DNA of 64,000 nt from DASWJZ01 sp963720705 (GTDB lineage: Bacteria; Pseudomonadota; Alphaproteobacteria; Rhizobiales; Afifellaceae). The notes below the pieces were generated by a model. That model made no database searches and was not told where the DNA came from. It saw only the letters and a program-made list of their open reading frames with translations. Of this stretch, positions 1 through 8,154 are shown piece by piece. Made by a program: the position numbers and the translations under genes. Every line of letters starts with the position of its first letter. Positions within the stretch are counted from its first letter, which is position 1. The DNA lies in the NCBI GenBank assembly GCA_963720705.1, contig CAVRGJ010000005.1, positions 248,001-312,000 on the forward strand, in the 5' to 3' direction.

Positions 1-173
1 GCGCCGGTTTCGTCTTCTTGCTTGTCGCATTCATGGGCAAGGTCGCTCGGGCCACTGGCTTTCCTAGCATGAAAGTTTCATTCTTGGGAGTTGAGAACTG
101 CGTGCGCGCTTGCTAGCCTGCATATTGGATTCCGGCGGTCTTACGTGCCGTGCCAATTGGATCGGGGTCGAAC

Positions 174-1070
174 ATGTGCGGCATCGTCGGACTCTTCCTG
201 AAGGACAAAGCGCTTGAGCCGCAGCTCGGCGCGATGCTTGCCGACATGCTGGCGAAGCTCGGCGATCGCGGTCCGGACAGCGCCGGCCTTGCAGTCTATA
301 GCGACGCCGACGATGGGATCGGCAAGATCACAGTGCAGTCGGCGAACCCAACCGAAGACTTCGCCGGCCTCGACGCGGCGCTCACCAAAGCGATTAAGGC
401 CAAGGTCAAGATCGCCGTCAGGGACACGCATGCGGTCCTGAGCCTTCCGATCGACAAGCTCGAGGAGGCGCGGTCTGCGATCCGCAAGGTCAACCCGCGT
501 CTCCGCATAATGGCCGCAGGCGACGCCATCGAGATCTACAAGGAGGTCGGCTATCCGACCGATGTCGCGCGCCGCTTCGACCTTGCCGGAATGCACGGCA
601 CACACGGCATCGGGCACACGCGCATGGCAACCGAGTCCGCTGTGACGACGCTCGGCGCGCATCCCTTCTCCACCGGGCCGGACGAATGCCTCGTTCACAA
701 CGGATCGCTCTCGAACCACAACAACCTTCGCCGCGAGCTGATCCACGACGGCATGAGCTTCGAGACGGAGAACGACACCGAGGTCGCCGCCGCCTATCTC
801 ACCTGGCGCATGGGCCAGGGGATGAATCTCGGCGAGGCGCTGACCAAAAGTCTCGTCGATCTCGACGGGTTCTACACTTTCGTCGTCGGCACCAAGACCG
901 GCTTCGGCGTGCTGCGCGATCCGATCGCCTGCAAGCCGGCGGTGCTCGCGGAGACCGACCGATACGTCGCGTTCGGCTCGGAATACCGCGCCCTCGTCGA
1001 TCTCCCCGGGATCGACGGCGCCAAGGTCTGGGAGCCGGAGCCGGCGACCGTCTATTTCTGGGAGCGCTGA
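174..1070 (+). CDS. mgsA: Class II glutamine amidotransferase, N-methylglutamate synthase subunit A-like (GlxB)
   Basis: The product should be an Ntn-type glutaminase that supplies ammonia or handles a glutamyl amide for the glutamate-synthase-like complex made with the next two genes. The start at 174 is chosen over an in-frame ATG at 150 because it places Cys directly after the initiator Met (MCGIVGLF), the N-terminal nucleophile that class II amidotransferases expose. Other family motifs are GDRGPDSAG near residue 38, GHTRMATES and VHNGSLSNHNN. It is 298 residues, the size of the stand-alone GltB domain 1 proteins MgsA/GlxB. Its stop overlaps the next start (ATGA). Whether the natural substrate is glutamine or gamma-glutamylmethylamide cannot be read from sequence. 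Confidence 0.85.
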   Translation: MCGIVGLFLKDKALEPQLGAMLADMLAKLGDRGPDSAGLAVYSDADDGIGKITVQSANPTEDFAGLDAALTKAIKAKVKIAVRDTHAVLSLPIDKLEEARSAIRKVNPRLRIMAAGDAIEIYKEVGYPTDVARRFDLAGMHGTHGIGHTRMATESAVTTLGAHPFSTGPDECLVHNGSLSNHNNLRRELIHDGMSFETENDTEVAAAYLTWRMGQGMNLGEALTKSLVDLDGFYTFVVGTKTGFGVLRDPIACKPAVLAETDRYVAFGSEYRALVDLPGIDGAKVWEPEPATVYFWER

Positions 1071-1756
1071 TGCCCACGGTCGATCTTGCCGAGACGCCAC
1101 TCCGTGAGCTGAACAGCGCGCTCCACCTGCTGCGCGAGGGGACGAACGAGGTCGACTGGCTGGTGGTCAATCCGAAAGGCCGGCACGCGGTCGCGGTCGG
1201 CATCGACGCGCCGGTCAATGTCGAGATCAAGGGCAGCGTCGGCTATTATTGCGCCGGGATGAACAAGGAGGCGACGATCGTGGTCGACGGCAGCGCCGGG
1301 CCCGGAGTCGCTGAGAACATGATGTCCGGCAAGGTGGTGATAAGGGGCGACGCCAGCCAATATGCCGGCGCGACCGGGCGCGGCGGCCTCCTCGTCATCG
1401 AGGGCAATGCCTCCTCGCGCTGCGGCATCTCGATGAAGGGCATCGACATCGTGGTGAAAGGCAATATCGGCCACATGTCAGCGTTCATGGCGCAGTCGGG
1501 CAACCTCGTCGTGCTCGGCGATGCCGGCGACGCGCTCGGCGATTCCATCTACGAAGCGCGCCTCTTCGTCCGCGGCAAGGTGAAGAGCCTCGGCGCCGAT
1601 TGCGTCGAGAAAAAAATGCGCCCCGAGCACGAGGCGATCGTAGCGGGGCTGCTCGAGAAAGCCGGCGTCGAAGGGGTAAAGCCAAGCGAATTCCGCCGCT
1701 ATGGGTCGGCGCGCAAGCTCTACAATTTCAATATCGACAATGCCGATGCGTATTGA
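1070..1756 (+). CDS. mgsB: Glutamate synthase domain 3-like protein, N-methylglutamate synthase subunit B-like (GlxC)
   Basis: This 228-residue protein corresponds to the isolated C-terminal GXGXG beta-helix domain of glutamate synthase. Gly-rich turns recur through the middle (GSVGYYCAGMN, GDASQYAGATGRGG, GNIGHMSAFMAQSGN), as in that helix. Bacterial glutamate synthases carry this domain fused to the amidotransferase and FMN domains; here, as in MgsABC/GlxBCD systems, the three are separate genes. The start overlaps the stop of the upstream gene by one base, and the FMN subunit begins 9 bases downstream, so the three are almost certainly co-translated. The domain is structural and no catalytic residues are expected. 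Confidence 0.82.
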   Translation: MPTVDLAETPLRELNSALHLLREGTNEVDWLVVNPKGRHAVAVGIDAPVNVEIKGSVGYYCAGMNKEATIVVDGSAGPGVAENMMSGKVVIRGDASQYAGATGRGGLLVIEGNASSRCGISMKGIDIVVKGNIGHMSAFMAQSGNLVVLGDAGDALGDSIYEARLFVRGKVKSLGADCVEKKMRPEHEAIVAGLLEKAGVEGVKPSEFRRYGSARKLYNFNIDNADAY

Positions 1757-1765
1757 CGGCGAAGA

Positions 1766-3094
1766 ATGACCTACACCAACCCTCCCACCACGCCGCGGCC
1801 GTCGGCGACCTTCGATGACTACACGCTGTCGGAGATCCGCCGCGCAGCGATCACCGGTATCTACGACATCCGCGGCGCCGGCGCGAAGCGGAAGCTGCCG
1901 AACTTCGACGACCTGCTGTTTCTCGGTGCCTCCATCTCGCGCTATCCGCTCGAGGGCTATCGCGAGCGCTGCGGCACGGACGTCGTGCTCGGCACGCGCT
2001 TCGCGAAGAAGCCGATCGAGCTGAAGATTCCGATCACCATTGCCGGCATGAGTTTCGGCTCGCTCTCAGCGCAGGCGAAGGAGGCGCTCGGCCGCGGCGC
2101 GACGCTCGCCGGCACCTCGACGACGACCGGCGACGGCGGCATGACGCAGGAAGAGCGCGGGCACTCCAAGCAGCTCGTCTACCAATATCTGCCGTCGCGC
2201 TACGGCATGAACCCCGACGATCTCCGCGCCGCCGACGCGATCGAGATCGTCGTCGGGCAGGGCGCCAAGCCGGGCGGCGGCGGCATGCTGCTCGGCCAGA
2301 AGATCTCCGACCGCGTCGCGGAGATGCGCACGCTGCCGAAGGGCATCGACCAGCGCTCGGCCTGCCGCCATCCCGACTGGACCGGCCCCGACGACATGGA
2401 GATCAAGATCCAGGAGCTCCGCGAGATCACCGACTGGGAGAAGCCGATCTATGTGAAGGTCGGCGGTGCGCGGCCTTATTATGACGTGGCGCTCGCGGTG
2501 AAGTCTGGAGCCGATGTCGTCGTGGTCGACGGCATGCAGGGCGGAACGGCGGCGACGCAGGAGGTCTTCATCGAGCATGTCGGCCAGCCGACTCTCGCCT
2601 GCATTCGCCCGGCCGTACAGGCGCTGCAGGAGCTCGGCATGCACCGGAAGGTGCAGCTCGTCATCTCCGGCGGCATCCGCTCCGGCGCCGACGTGGCGAA
2701 AGCGCTGGCGCTTGGCGCCGACGCCGTTTCGATCGGAACGGCGGCGCTCGTCGCGCTCGGCGACAACGATCCGGCGCTCGACGAGGAGTACCGCAAGCTC
2801 GGCACGCGCGCCGGCTGCTACGACGACTGGCACGAGGGGCGCGACCCGGCCGGCATCACCACGCAGGATCCGGAGCTCGCGACGCGCCTCGATCCGATCC
2901 GGGCCGGCCGGCGGCTCGCGAACTATCTGAAGGTGATGACCTTGGAAGCGCAGACGATCGCGCGCGCCTGCGGCAAGAACCACGTGCACAATCTTGAGCC
3001 GGAGGATCTCTGCGCGCTCACCATCGAGGCGGCGGCGATGGCGCGCGTGCCGCTCTCCGGAACGAACTGGATTCCGGGGCAGGGGGGCCTCTAG
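1766..3094 (+). CDS. mgsC: FMN-dependent glutamate synthase-like subunit, N-methylglutamate synthase subunit C-like (GlxD)
   Basis: This 442-residue protein is the catalytic FMN/TIM-barrel subunit of the split glutamate synthase-like enzyme. Visible landmarks are GMSFGSLSAQAKEALGRGA (substrate/FMN region), GQGAKPGGGGMLLGQKI, KVGGARPYYDVALAVKSGAD, DGMQGGTAAT and the phosphate-binding GGIRSGADVAKALALGADAV. Family knowledge: MgsC joins methylamine or ammonia to 2-oxoglutarate/glutamate to give N-methylglutamate in methylotrophs, but close homologues are common in non-methylotrophic rhizobia. No mgdABCD (N-methylglutamate dehydrogenase) genes lie in the visible sequence; they could lie upstream of base 1. 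Confidence 0.85.
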   Translation: MTYTNPPTTPRPSATFDDYTLSEIRRAAITGIYDIRGAGAKRKLPNFDDLLFLGASISRYPLEGYRERCGTDVVLGTRFAKKPIELKIPITIAGMSFGSLSAQAKEALGRGATLAGTSTTTGDGGMTQEERGHSKQLVYQYLPSRYGMNPDDLRAADAIEIVVGQGAKPGGGGMLLGQKISDRVAEMRTLPKGIDQRSACRHPDWTGPDDMEIKIQELREITDWEKPIYVKVGGARPYYDVALAVKSGADVVVVDGMQGGTAATQEVFIEHVGQPTLACIRPAVQALQELGMHRKVQLVISGGIRSGADVAKALALGADAVSIGTAALVALGDNDPALDEEYRKLGTRAGCYDDWHEGRDPAGITTQDPELATRLDPIRAGRRLANYLKVMTLEAQTIARACGKNHVHNLEPEDLCALTIEAAAMARVPLSGTNWIPGQGGL

Positions 3095-3124
3095 TGGCGT
3101 TCGCTCGAGCGGCGCAGGCTTGTA

Positions 3125-3258
3125 ACCTCCCCCTTGAGGGGAGGTCGAAGGTCGCGAAGCGAGCTTCGGGAGGGGGTCAAAGTCGCTTTGGTGCAAACCC
3201 CCTCCCGAAACCTGCCTCGCTTCGCTCGTCGGTTTCGACCTCCCCTCAAGGGGGAGGT
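3125..3258. repeat. 134-bp interrupted inverted repeat between mgsC and the glutamine synthetase gene
   Basis: The outer arms 3125-3149 and 3234-3258 are perfect 25-base reverse complements. Pairing continues inward imperfectly through CTTCGGGAGGGGGT (3165-3178) and its complement, leaving a short central loop. The element lies wholly in the 222-base gap between two co-directional genes. Its outer arms also contain local dyads (CCCCTTGAGGGG). It looks like a dispersed intergenic palindromic repeat of the kind known in rhizobial genomes. In RNA it would form a long hairpin that could uncouple expression of the synthetase from the trio upstream. No second copy was seen in this window. Confidence 0.75.
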
Positions 3259-3316
3259 CACTAGCGCTATCCGCTTCGGTGAGCGGTCACGAGTGTTCAA
3301 GGAGGGGGAAATTCCG

Positions 3317-4624
3317 ATGGCAGGTGATCTCGCAAAAATCGCGAAGGACCGCGGCATCCGCTACTTCATGATCTCGTTCACCGATCTCTTCGGCGGACAG
3401 CGCGCGAAACTCGTTCCGGCTGCGGCAATCGCCGACATGCAAAAGGACGGCGCCGGCTTCGCCGGCTTCGCCACGTGGCTCGACATGACGCCGGCGCACC
3501 CCGATCTCTTCGCGATGCCGGACCCCGACTCCGTTGTCCAGCTTCCGTGGAAGAAGGAGGTCGCCTGGGTCGCCGCCGACGGCGTCATGGACGGCAGGCT
3601 CGTGGAGCAGGCGCCGCGCTTCGTGCTGAAGAAGGTGATCGCCGACGCCGCCGCCAAGGGCCTGCGCATGCGTTCCGGCGTCGAGGCCGAGTTCTTCCTC
3701 ATTACCAAGGACGGGCAGGCGATCTCCGACGAATACGACACTGCGACGAAGCCCTGCTACGACCAGCAGGCGCTGATGCGCCGCTACGACGTGATCGCCG
3801 AGATTTGCGACAACATGCTCTCCCTCGGGTGGGGGCCCTATCAGAACGACCATGAGGACGCGAACGGCCAGTTCGAGATGAACTGGAATTTCGCCGACGC
3901 GCTGGTCACCGCCGACCGCCATTCTTTCTTCAAGTTCATGGTGAAATCGGTCGCCGAGAAGCACGGGCTCCGCGCCACCTTCATGCCGAAGCCGTTCGCC
4001 GGACTGACCGGCTCCGGCTGCCACGTGCACCTTTCGATCTGGGACAAGGCGGGAAAGAAGAACACCTTCGCCGACGAGCGCGACGAGCTCGGCCTGTCGC
4101 CGCAGGGTTACCATTTCCTCGGCGGCATCATGAGCCATGCGACCGGCATGGCAGCGATCACCAACCCGACGGTGAACAGCTACAAGCGCATCAACGCGCC
4201 GCGCACGGTCTCAGGCGCCACGTGGTCGCCGAACTCGATCACCTGGACCGGCAACAACCGCACCCACATGGTGCGCGTGCCCGGGCCCGGCCGCTTCGAG
4301 CTGCGCCTGCCGGATGGCGCCGCCAACCCCTATCTCCTGCAAGCGGCGATTCTTGCCGCCGGCATCGATGGCGTCGCCACCGAGGCCGATCCGGGGAAGC
4401 GGCTCGACATCGACATGTACGCCGAAGGGCACAAGGTGAAGGGGGCGCCGAAGCTGCCGCTCAATCTCCTCGACGCGCTGCGCGCCTTCGAGAAGGACAA
4501 GGGTCTGAGAAACGCGCTCGGCGAGGAGTTCGCGGCGTCCTACCTGAAGCTCAAGAACCAGGAGTGGAATGCCTACGCCTCGCATTTCACCGAATGGGAG
4601 CGGGCGAACACGCTCGACATCTGA
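3317..4624 (+). CDS. glnT: Type III glutamine synthetase GlnT / gamma-glutamylmethylamide synthetase-like
   Basis: The reaction is ATP-dependent amidation of glutamate, with ammonia (GlnT) or methylamine (GmaS) as amine donor. The chosen ATG at 3317 sits 7 bases after AGGAGGGGG and gives 435 residues, the usual length for this branch. Glutamine-synthetase landmarks are EAEFFL (metal ligands), QFEMNWNFADAL, GSGCHVHLSIWD (ATP/glutamate site), NPTVNSYKR and the Arg-rich FELRLPDGAANPYL. Adjacency to mgsABC-like genes argues for the GMAS role in an N-methylglutamate pathway, but the same cluster occurs in organisms not known to use methylamine, so the substrate is an inference. Confidence 0.82.
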   Translation: MAGDLAKIAKDRGIRYFMISFTDLFGGQRAKLVPAAAIADMQKDGAGFAGFATWLDMTPAHPDLFAMPDPDSVVQLPWKKEVAWVAADGVMDGRLVEQAPRFVLKKVIADAAAKGLRMRSGVEAEFFLITKDGQAISDEYDTATKPCYDQQALMRRYDVIAEICDNMLSLGWGPYQNDHEDANGQFEMNWNFADALVTADRHSFFKFMVKSVAEKHGLRATFMPKPFAGLTGSGCHVHLSIWDKAGKKNTFADERDELGLSPQGYHFLGGIMSHATGMAAITNPTVNSYKRINAPRTVSGATWSPNSITWTGNNRTHMVRVPGPGRFELRLPDGAANPYLLQAAILAAGIDGVATEADPGKRLDIDMYAEGHKVKGAPKLPLNLLDALRAFEKDKGLRNALGEEFAASYLKLKNQEWNAYASHFTEWERANTLDI

Positions 4625-4656
4625 GGCGGACGACTCAAGCGGGCGCGGTGCGAACG

Positions 4657-5370
4657 ATGCGGCTTCTTGTCTTCCAGCACATCGACTGCGAGCATCCCGG
4701 CGTGCTGCGCCGATTTCTTGCCGAGGACGGCGTCCAGTGGGATGCGGTCGAGCTCGATCGGGGCGAGCCGATCCCGCCGCTCGAGCGCTACGACGCGCTC
4801 TGGGTGATGGGCGGGCCGATGGATGTGTGGGATGTCGAGGAGCATCCTTGGCTCATCGCGGAGAAGCGTGCGATCCGGCGCTGGGTGCGCGAGCTTGAAC
4901 GGCCTTTCCTCGGCCTCTGCCTCGGTCATCAGCTACTGGCGGATGCGCTCGGTGGCACATGCGGTCCGCAGCGGCCGCCCGAAATCGGCATCCTCGACGT
5001 CGAGTTGACCTCGGACGGTCTCGCCGACCCGATCTTTGCCGGAATGCCGGGCGCGCAGAAATGCCTGCAATGGCATTCGGTGCGCGTCGCGCAAGCGCCG
5101 GAGGATGCGGTGGCTCTAGCGGCCTCGCCGGTCTGCGCAATCCAGGCGATGCGCGTCGGGCGGCACGCGTGGTCGATGCAGTATCATGTCGAGATCGAAC
5201 CGGAGACCGTCGACAATTGGGGAGCGATTCCGGCCTACCGGTGCGCGCTCGAAGATACGTTGGGACAACGCGCGCTGGGGCAGCTCAAGGCGGACGCCGA
5301 TGCCAACATGCACGATCTCACCGACAACGCGAGGAAGCTCTACCGTAATTTTCGGCAGGCGCTTGCCTGA
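4657..5370 (+). CDS. Class I glutamine amidotransferase-like hydrolase (GATase1, GMP-synthase type)
   Basis: This is a 237-residue stand-alone GATase1 domain. The nucleophile elbow is FLGLCLGHQLLADALGG (Cys near residue 90) and the His-Glu pair is in MQYHVEIEPET, so the Cys-His-Glu triad is complete. An oxyanion-type turn WVMGGPMDVWD precedes it. It starts 32 bases after the synthetase and is probably in the same operon. Stand-alone members are annotated only as amidotransferases; related enzymes (PuuD class) hydrolyse gamma-glutamyl amides. Next to a gamma-glutamyl amide synthetase, a gamma-glutamyl hydrolase role is plausible but unproven. Confidence 0.78.
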   Translation: MRLLVFQHIDCEHPGVLRRFLAEDGVQWDAVELDRGEPIPPLERYDALWVMGGPMDVWDVEEHPWLIAEKRAIRRWVRELERPFLGLCLGHQLLADALGGTCGPQRPPEIGILDVELTSDGLADPIFAGMPGAQKCLQWHSVRVAQAPEDAVALAASPVCAIQAMRVGRHAWSMQYHVEIEPETVDNWGAIPAYRCALEDTLGQRALGQLKADADANMHDLTDNARKLYRNFRQALA

Positions 5371-5440
5371 CGGTTGGGCGCGCCGGCCTGGCCTGCAGCG
5401 TCGCTCGGCATTGCGTTAACGGCCAACGTGACGCATCCTA

Positions 5441-5453
5441 CTGGTATGATGAG
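5441..5453. promoter_or_regulatory. Candidate GntR operator (copy 1) overlapping the regulator start codon
   Basis: CTGGTATGATGAG here matches CTGGTATAATCAG at 6201-6213 in 11 of 13 positions, and the two copies bracket the GntR gene. The core TGGT-N3-AtSA resembles the TGGT-N3-ACCA layout of FadR-type GntR operators. This copy contains the start codon region of the regulator, so binding would block its own expression. It is inferred from motif placement only. Confidence 0.4.
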
Positions 5454-6159
5454 TTCCAGGCGACAGAAGCGCTCCGACGAGATCCGCGAGCTGCTTCTTG
5501 AGCGCATTAAACGGCGCGACCTGGCGCCCGGCGATCCGCTGCCCTCCGAACGTGAGCTGATGCAGCTCTACGGCGTCGGTCGGCCGGCGATCCGCGAGGC
5601 GCTTCAGAGCCTCCAGCGCATGAGCCTGCTCGAGATACATCACGGCCGCCGCGCCCGCGTTGCAGCACCCTCGGTCACCAGGATGGTGGATCAGGTAAGC
5701 GAAAGCATGCGCCTCTTTCTGGCCAATTCGCCGGCCAGCCTCGAGCAGCTGAAGGACGCCCAACTCGTCTTTGAGATGGAGATGGCGCGGATTGCGGCCC
5801 GCAAGCGCTCGGCGAGCGATATTGTCAGGCTCAGACGCCGGCTTCAGGCCCAGGACGAGGCGCAGAACGACCTCGAAAGGTTCGTCGCATGCGACGGCGA
5901 TTTCCACCGCGAGGTCGCCGCGATAAGCGGCAATCCCATCTTCACCGCGCTGAGCGAGGCAGTCTTCAAATGGCTCGCCGCTACTTATCGCGGCGCGGTC
6001 AGTGTCCCGGGACTGGAGAAGCTCACGCTCAACGAGCATACCGAGATCGTCGACGCGATTGCGGCCGGAGCACCGGAGGGCGCAGCGAAGACCATGGCCG
6101 ATCACCTCAATCGCGCAAACGAACTCTACCGGATAGCGAATTATCGGGCCGCGAGCTGA
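5446..6159 (+). CDS. GntR family transcriptional regulator (FadR/FCD subfamily)
   Basis: The N-terminal winged helix-turn-helix spans about residues 5-75 (PGDPLPSERELMQLYGVGRP, AIREALQSLQRM, then the wing LEIHHGRRARV). It is followed by an all-helical FCD effector domain with typical metal/ligand positions (DGDFHREVAAISGN, LNEHTEIVDAI). Length from the ATG at 5446 is 237 residues, usual for the subfamily; a second ATG follows at 5449. FCD ligands are generally small carboxylic or sugar acids. Its position directly upstream of an aldolase, a hydroxyacid dehydrogenase and an importer suggests that it controls this catabolic operon and itself. Confidence 0.85.
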   Translation: MMSSRRQKRSDEIRELLLERIKRRDLAPGDPLPSERELMQLYGVGRPAIREALQSLQRMSLLEIHHGRRARVAAPSVTRMVDQVSESMRLFLANSPASLEQLKDAQLVFEMEMARIAARKRSASDIVRLRRRLQAQDEAQNDLERFVACDGDFHREVAAISGNPIFTALSEAVFKWLAATYRGAVSVPGLEKLTLNEHTEIVDAIAAGAPEGAAKTMADHLNRANELYRIANYRAAS

Positions 6160-6182
6160 GCGCCATGCGGAGGCCTCTCGTT

Positions 6183-6213
6183 CTTGATGGAAACGGCAAT
6201 CTGGTATAATCAG
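6183..6213 (+). promoter_or_regulatory. Sigma70-type promoter with overlapping GntR operator (copy 2)
   Basis: CTTGAT (6183-6188) and a perfect TATAAT (6205-6210) are 16 bases apart. The -10 box lies inside CTGGTATAATCAG (6201-6213), the near-twin of the motif at 5441-5453. Transcription would run into the aldolase gene 44 bases downstream, whose start is preceded by GGGAGGGAGG. A repressor bound here would occlude the -10 element. Confidence 0.55.
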
Positions 6214-6256
6214 TCGTGAAAATCCCGGTCAACGGGAAGCGGGAGGGAGGACGCCG

Positions 6257-7087
6257 ATGGCCGCTGCCGGTCTGAAGCAGATGGCGCGCGAGCGCACGGT
6301 CAAAGTCGGTCATTTCATCGTCGAATTCGTCACTCCGGGCATCGGCTATCTGCTCAAGAACGCCGGCTGCGATTTCGTGCTCTTCGATACCGAGCACTCC
6401 GGCTTTCACAACGAGACGATAAAGGCGGCGCTCCGTTATTTCGAAGCCGCCTCGGTGCCCGCCATCGTGCGCGTGCCCTCGAAGGAATACCACCACATTG
6501 CCCGCGCGCTCGACATGGGTGCTGAAGGCATCATGGTGCCGATGGTGAACGACGCGAAGGAAGCGCGCGCGATCCTCGAGTGCATGAAATACACGCCGGA
6601 GGGGAAGCGCGGCGTGGCGCTCGGCGTCGCGCACGATCACTACACAGGCGGCGCCGTGCTCGACAAGCTTGCCGCCGCGAATGCCCGCTCCACGCTCTTC
6701 GCGCAGATCGAGACGGCGGCAGGGGTGAAGAACGCGGAGGCGATCGCCGCCATCGATGGCGTCGACTGTCTTTGGGTTGGGCACTTCGACCTTTCGTGCT
6801 CGCTCGGCATCCCCGGTCAGTTCGATCACCCGAAGTTCAGGGACGCGATCCGCACCACCTACGCGGCGTGTCGCAAACACAACAAGGCCTACGGCCGGCT
6901 CGTTCCGGACGTCGCCACCGGCGTCTCCATCTTCGGTCAGGGCTTCGACTTCATCTGTTATTCCGGCGACGTTTGGACATTCCAGACGGCGCTTGCGGCC
7001 GGCGTCGGCGGCATCCGCAAGGCCTGCGCGGGCAAGGTCGGAGGCGCCACGCCTGCGCCCGCGAAGAAGCGGGCAAAGGCTCGATAG
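6257..7087 (+). CDS. HpcH/HpaI family class II pyruvate aldolase
   Basis: This is a 276-residue metal-dependent aldolase that cleaves or forms 2-keto-acid adducts using pyruvate as nucleophile. Family marks are FVLFDTEHSGF, VRVPSKEYHHIARALDMGAEG, MVPMVNDAKEA, the metal-binding Glu in FAQIETAAGVKNA and the metal-binding Asp in VGHFDLSCSLGIPGQ. It is slightly long because of a Lys/Ala/Pro-rich C-terminal tail. It leads a co-directional run with the hydroxyacid dehydrogenase (10-base gap) and the ABC importer. It probably splits a 2-keto-3-deoxy acid into pyruvate and an aldehyde; the actual substrate is unknown. Confidence 0.83.
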   Translation: MAAAGLKQMARERTVKVGHFIVEFVTPGIGYLLKNAGCDFVLFDTEHSGFHNETIKAALRYFEAASVPAIVRVPSKEYHHIARALDMGAEGIMVPMVNDAKEARAILECMKYTPEGKRGVALGVAHDHYTGGAVLDKLAAANARSTLFAQIETAAGVKNAEAIAAIDGVDCLWVGHFDLSCSLGIPGQFDHPKFRDAIRTTYAACRKHNKAYGRLVPDVATGVSIFGQGFDFICYSGDVWTFQTALAAGVGGIRKACAGKVGGATPAPAKKRAKAR

Positions 7088-7097
7088 GAAGCGGGCG

Positions 7098-8147
7098 ATG
7101 GACCGGTTCCGCATCGCGCTCTCGGGAGACTTCCGGAAGGCCGACGGCAGTCCGACCTTCCCGAGCTTCGACCTGACGCCGATCATGCAAAACCCGAAAG
7201 TGGAAGTGCGCTGGGTCGATCCCGTCGACAACGTCATGCCGTCGAAGGGTCTTGAAGGATGCGATGCGCTGATCCTGCTCGCGCCGCGCATGGATCGAAG
7301 CTCGTTCCCGAGCGGCGACCGGTTCGCCGCTGTCGCGCGCTTCGGCGTCGGCTACGACAACGTTGATTTGGCGGCATGCAACGAGCACGGCGTCGCGGCG
7401 ATCATAACGCCCGACGGCGTCCGCCGCCCCGTAGCGGTGTCGGTGATCACCTATATCCTGGCGTTGTCGCAAAACCTGTTGATCAAGGATAGGCTCTGCC
7501 GCCAGGGACCGCCCGGCTGGGCAAAACGCGTCGACTTCATGGGCAAGGGCCTGATCGGCAAGACGCTCGGACAGCTCGGCATGGGCAATATCGGCGCGGA
7601 AGTCTTCCGCATGGCGGCGCCGTTCGGGATGCGCTTCATTGCCCACGACCCCTATGTCGATGCAGCGGCGGCGAAGAAGCTCGGCGTGGAGCTCGTCTCT
7701 TCCGAGACGCTCTTCAAGCAGTCCGATTTCCTTTCGGTGAGCCTGCCGCTTTCCGACGCGACGCGGCACTTCGTCAACGCCGACCGACTGAACACAATGA
7801 AGCCGACCGCCTTCCTCATCAACACCGCGCGCGGTCCGATCATCGACCAGAAAGCGCTTCACGCGGCGCTTGTCGATGGCACCATCGCCGGTGCCGGGCT
7901 CGACGTGTTCGAGGTGGAGCCGGCGCCCGCGGACGAGCCGATCTTCACGCTCGACAACGTCATCGTCAGCCCGCACGCGCTTTGCTGGACCGACGAATGC
8001 TTCGCGGGCAACGGCGCCGCCGACATCGCCGCGGTGCTTGAGATCATGCATGGCCGCGAGCCGCGCGGCGTCGTCAACAGGGAGGTGCTTGAGAACGCGA
8101 CGTGGAAGCGCCGCCTCGCCGGTTTCGGCGCGCGCTTCGCCGCTTGA
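7098..8147 (+). CDS. D-2-hydroxyacid dehydrogenase (NAD-dependent)
   Basis: This 349-residue oxidoreductase of the D-isomer-specific 2-hydroxyacid dehydrogenase family interconverts a 2-oxo acid and a D-2-hydroxy acid. The Rossmann motif is LGMGNIGAEVF. The catalytic triad is visible: Arg in NTARGPIID, Glu in DVFEVEPAPADEP and His in VSPHALCWTDECF. The N-terminal catalytic-domain strand reads ARFGVGYDNVDLAACNEHGV, close to phosphoglycerate dehydrogenase-like enzymes. The 10-base gap to the aldolase suggests consecutive steps of one route, for example reduction of a sugar-derived 2-oxo acid. Confidence 0.85.
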   Translation: MDRFRIALSGDFRKADGSPTFPSFDLTPIMQNPKVEVRWVDPVDNVMPSKGLEGCDALILLAPRMDRSSFPSGDRFAAVARFGVGYDNVDLAACNEHGVAAIITPDGVRRPVAVSVITYILALSQNLLIKDRLCRQGPPGWAKRVDFMGKGLIGKTLGQLGMGNIGAEVFRMAAPFGMRFIAHDPYVDAAAAKKLGVELVSSETLFKQSDFLSVSLPLSDATRHFVNADRLNTMKPTAFLINTARGPIIDQKALHAALVDGTIAGAGLDVFEVEPAPADEPIFTLDNVIVSPHALCWTDECFAGNGAADIAAVLEIMHGREPRGVVNREVLENATWKRRLAGFGARFAA

Positions 8148-8154
8148 AGGAGAA

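Noticed and set aside
1..173. Open reading of about 37 codons at the left edge ending near base 115 (AGFVFLLVAFMGKVARATG)
   Set aside because: It has a hydrophobic stretch and could be the tail of a membrane protein cut by the window edge, but all three frames are short and no family motif is visible.
141..1100. Long open frames on the minus strand opposite mgsA and many other genes
   Set aside because: They mirror strongly coding plus-strand genes, have Arg/Ala/His-rich translations and carry no domain signatures; they are artefacts of high GC.
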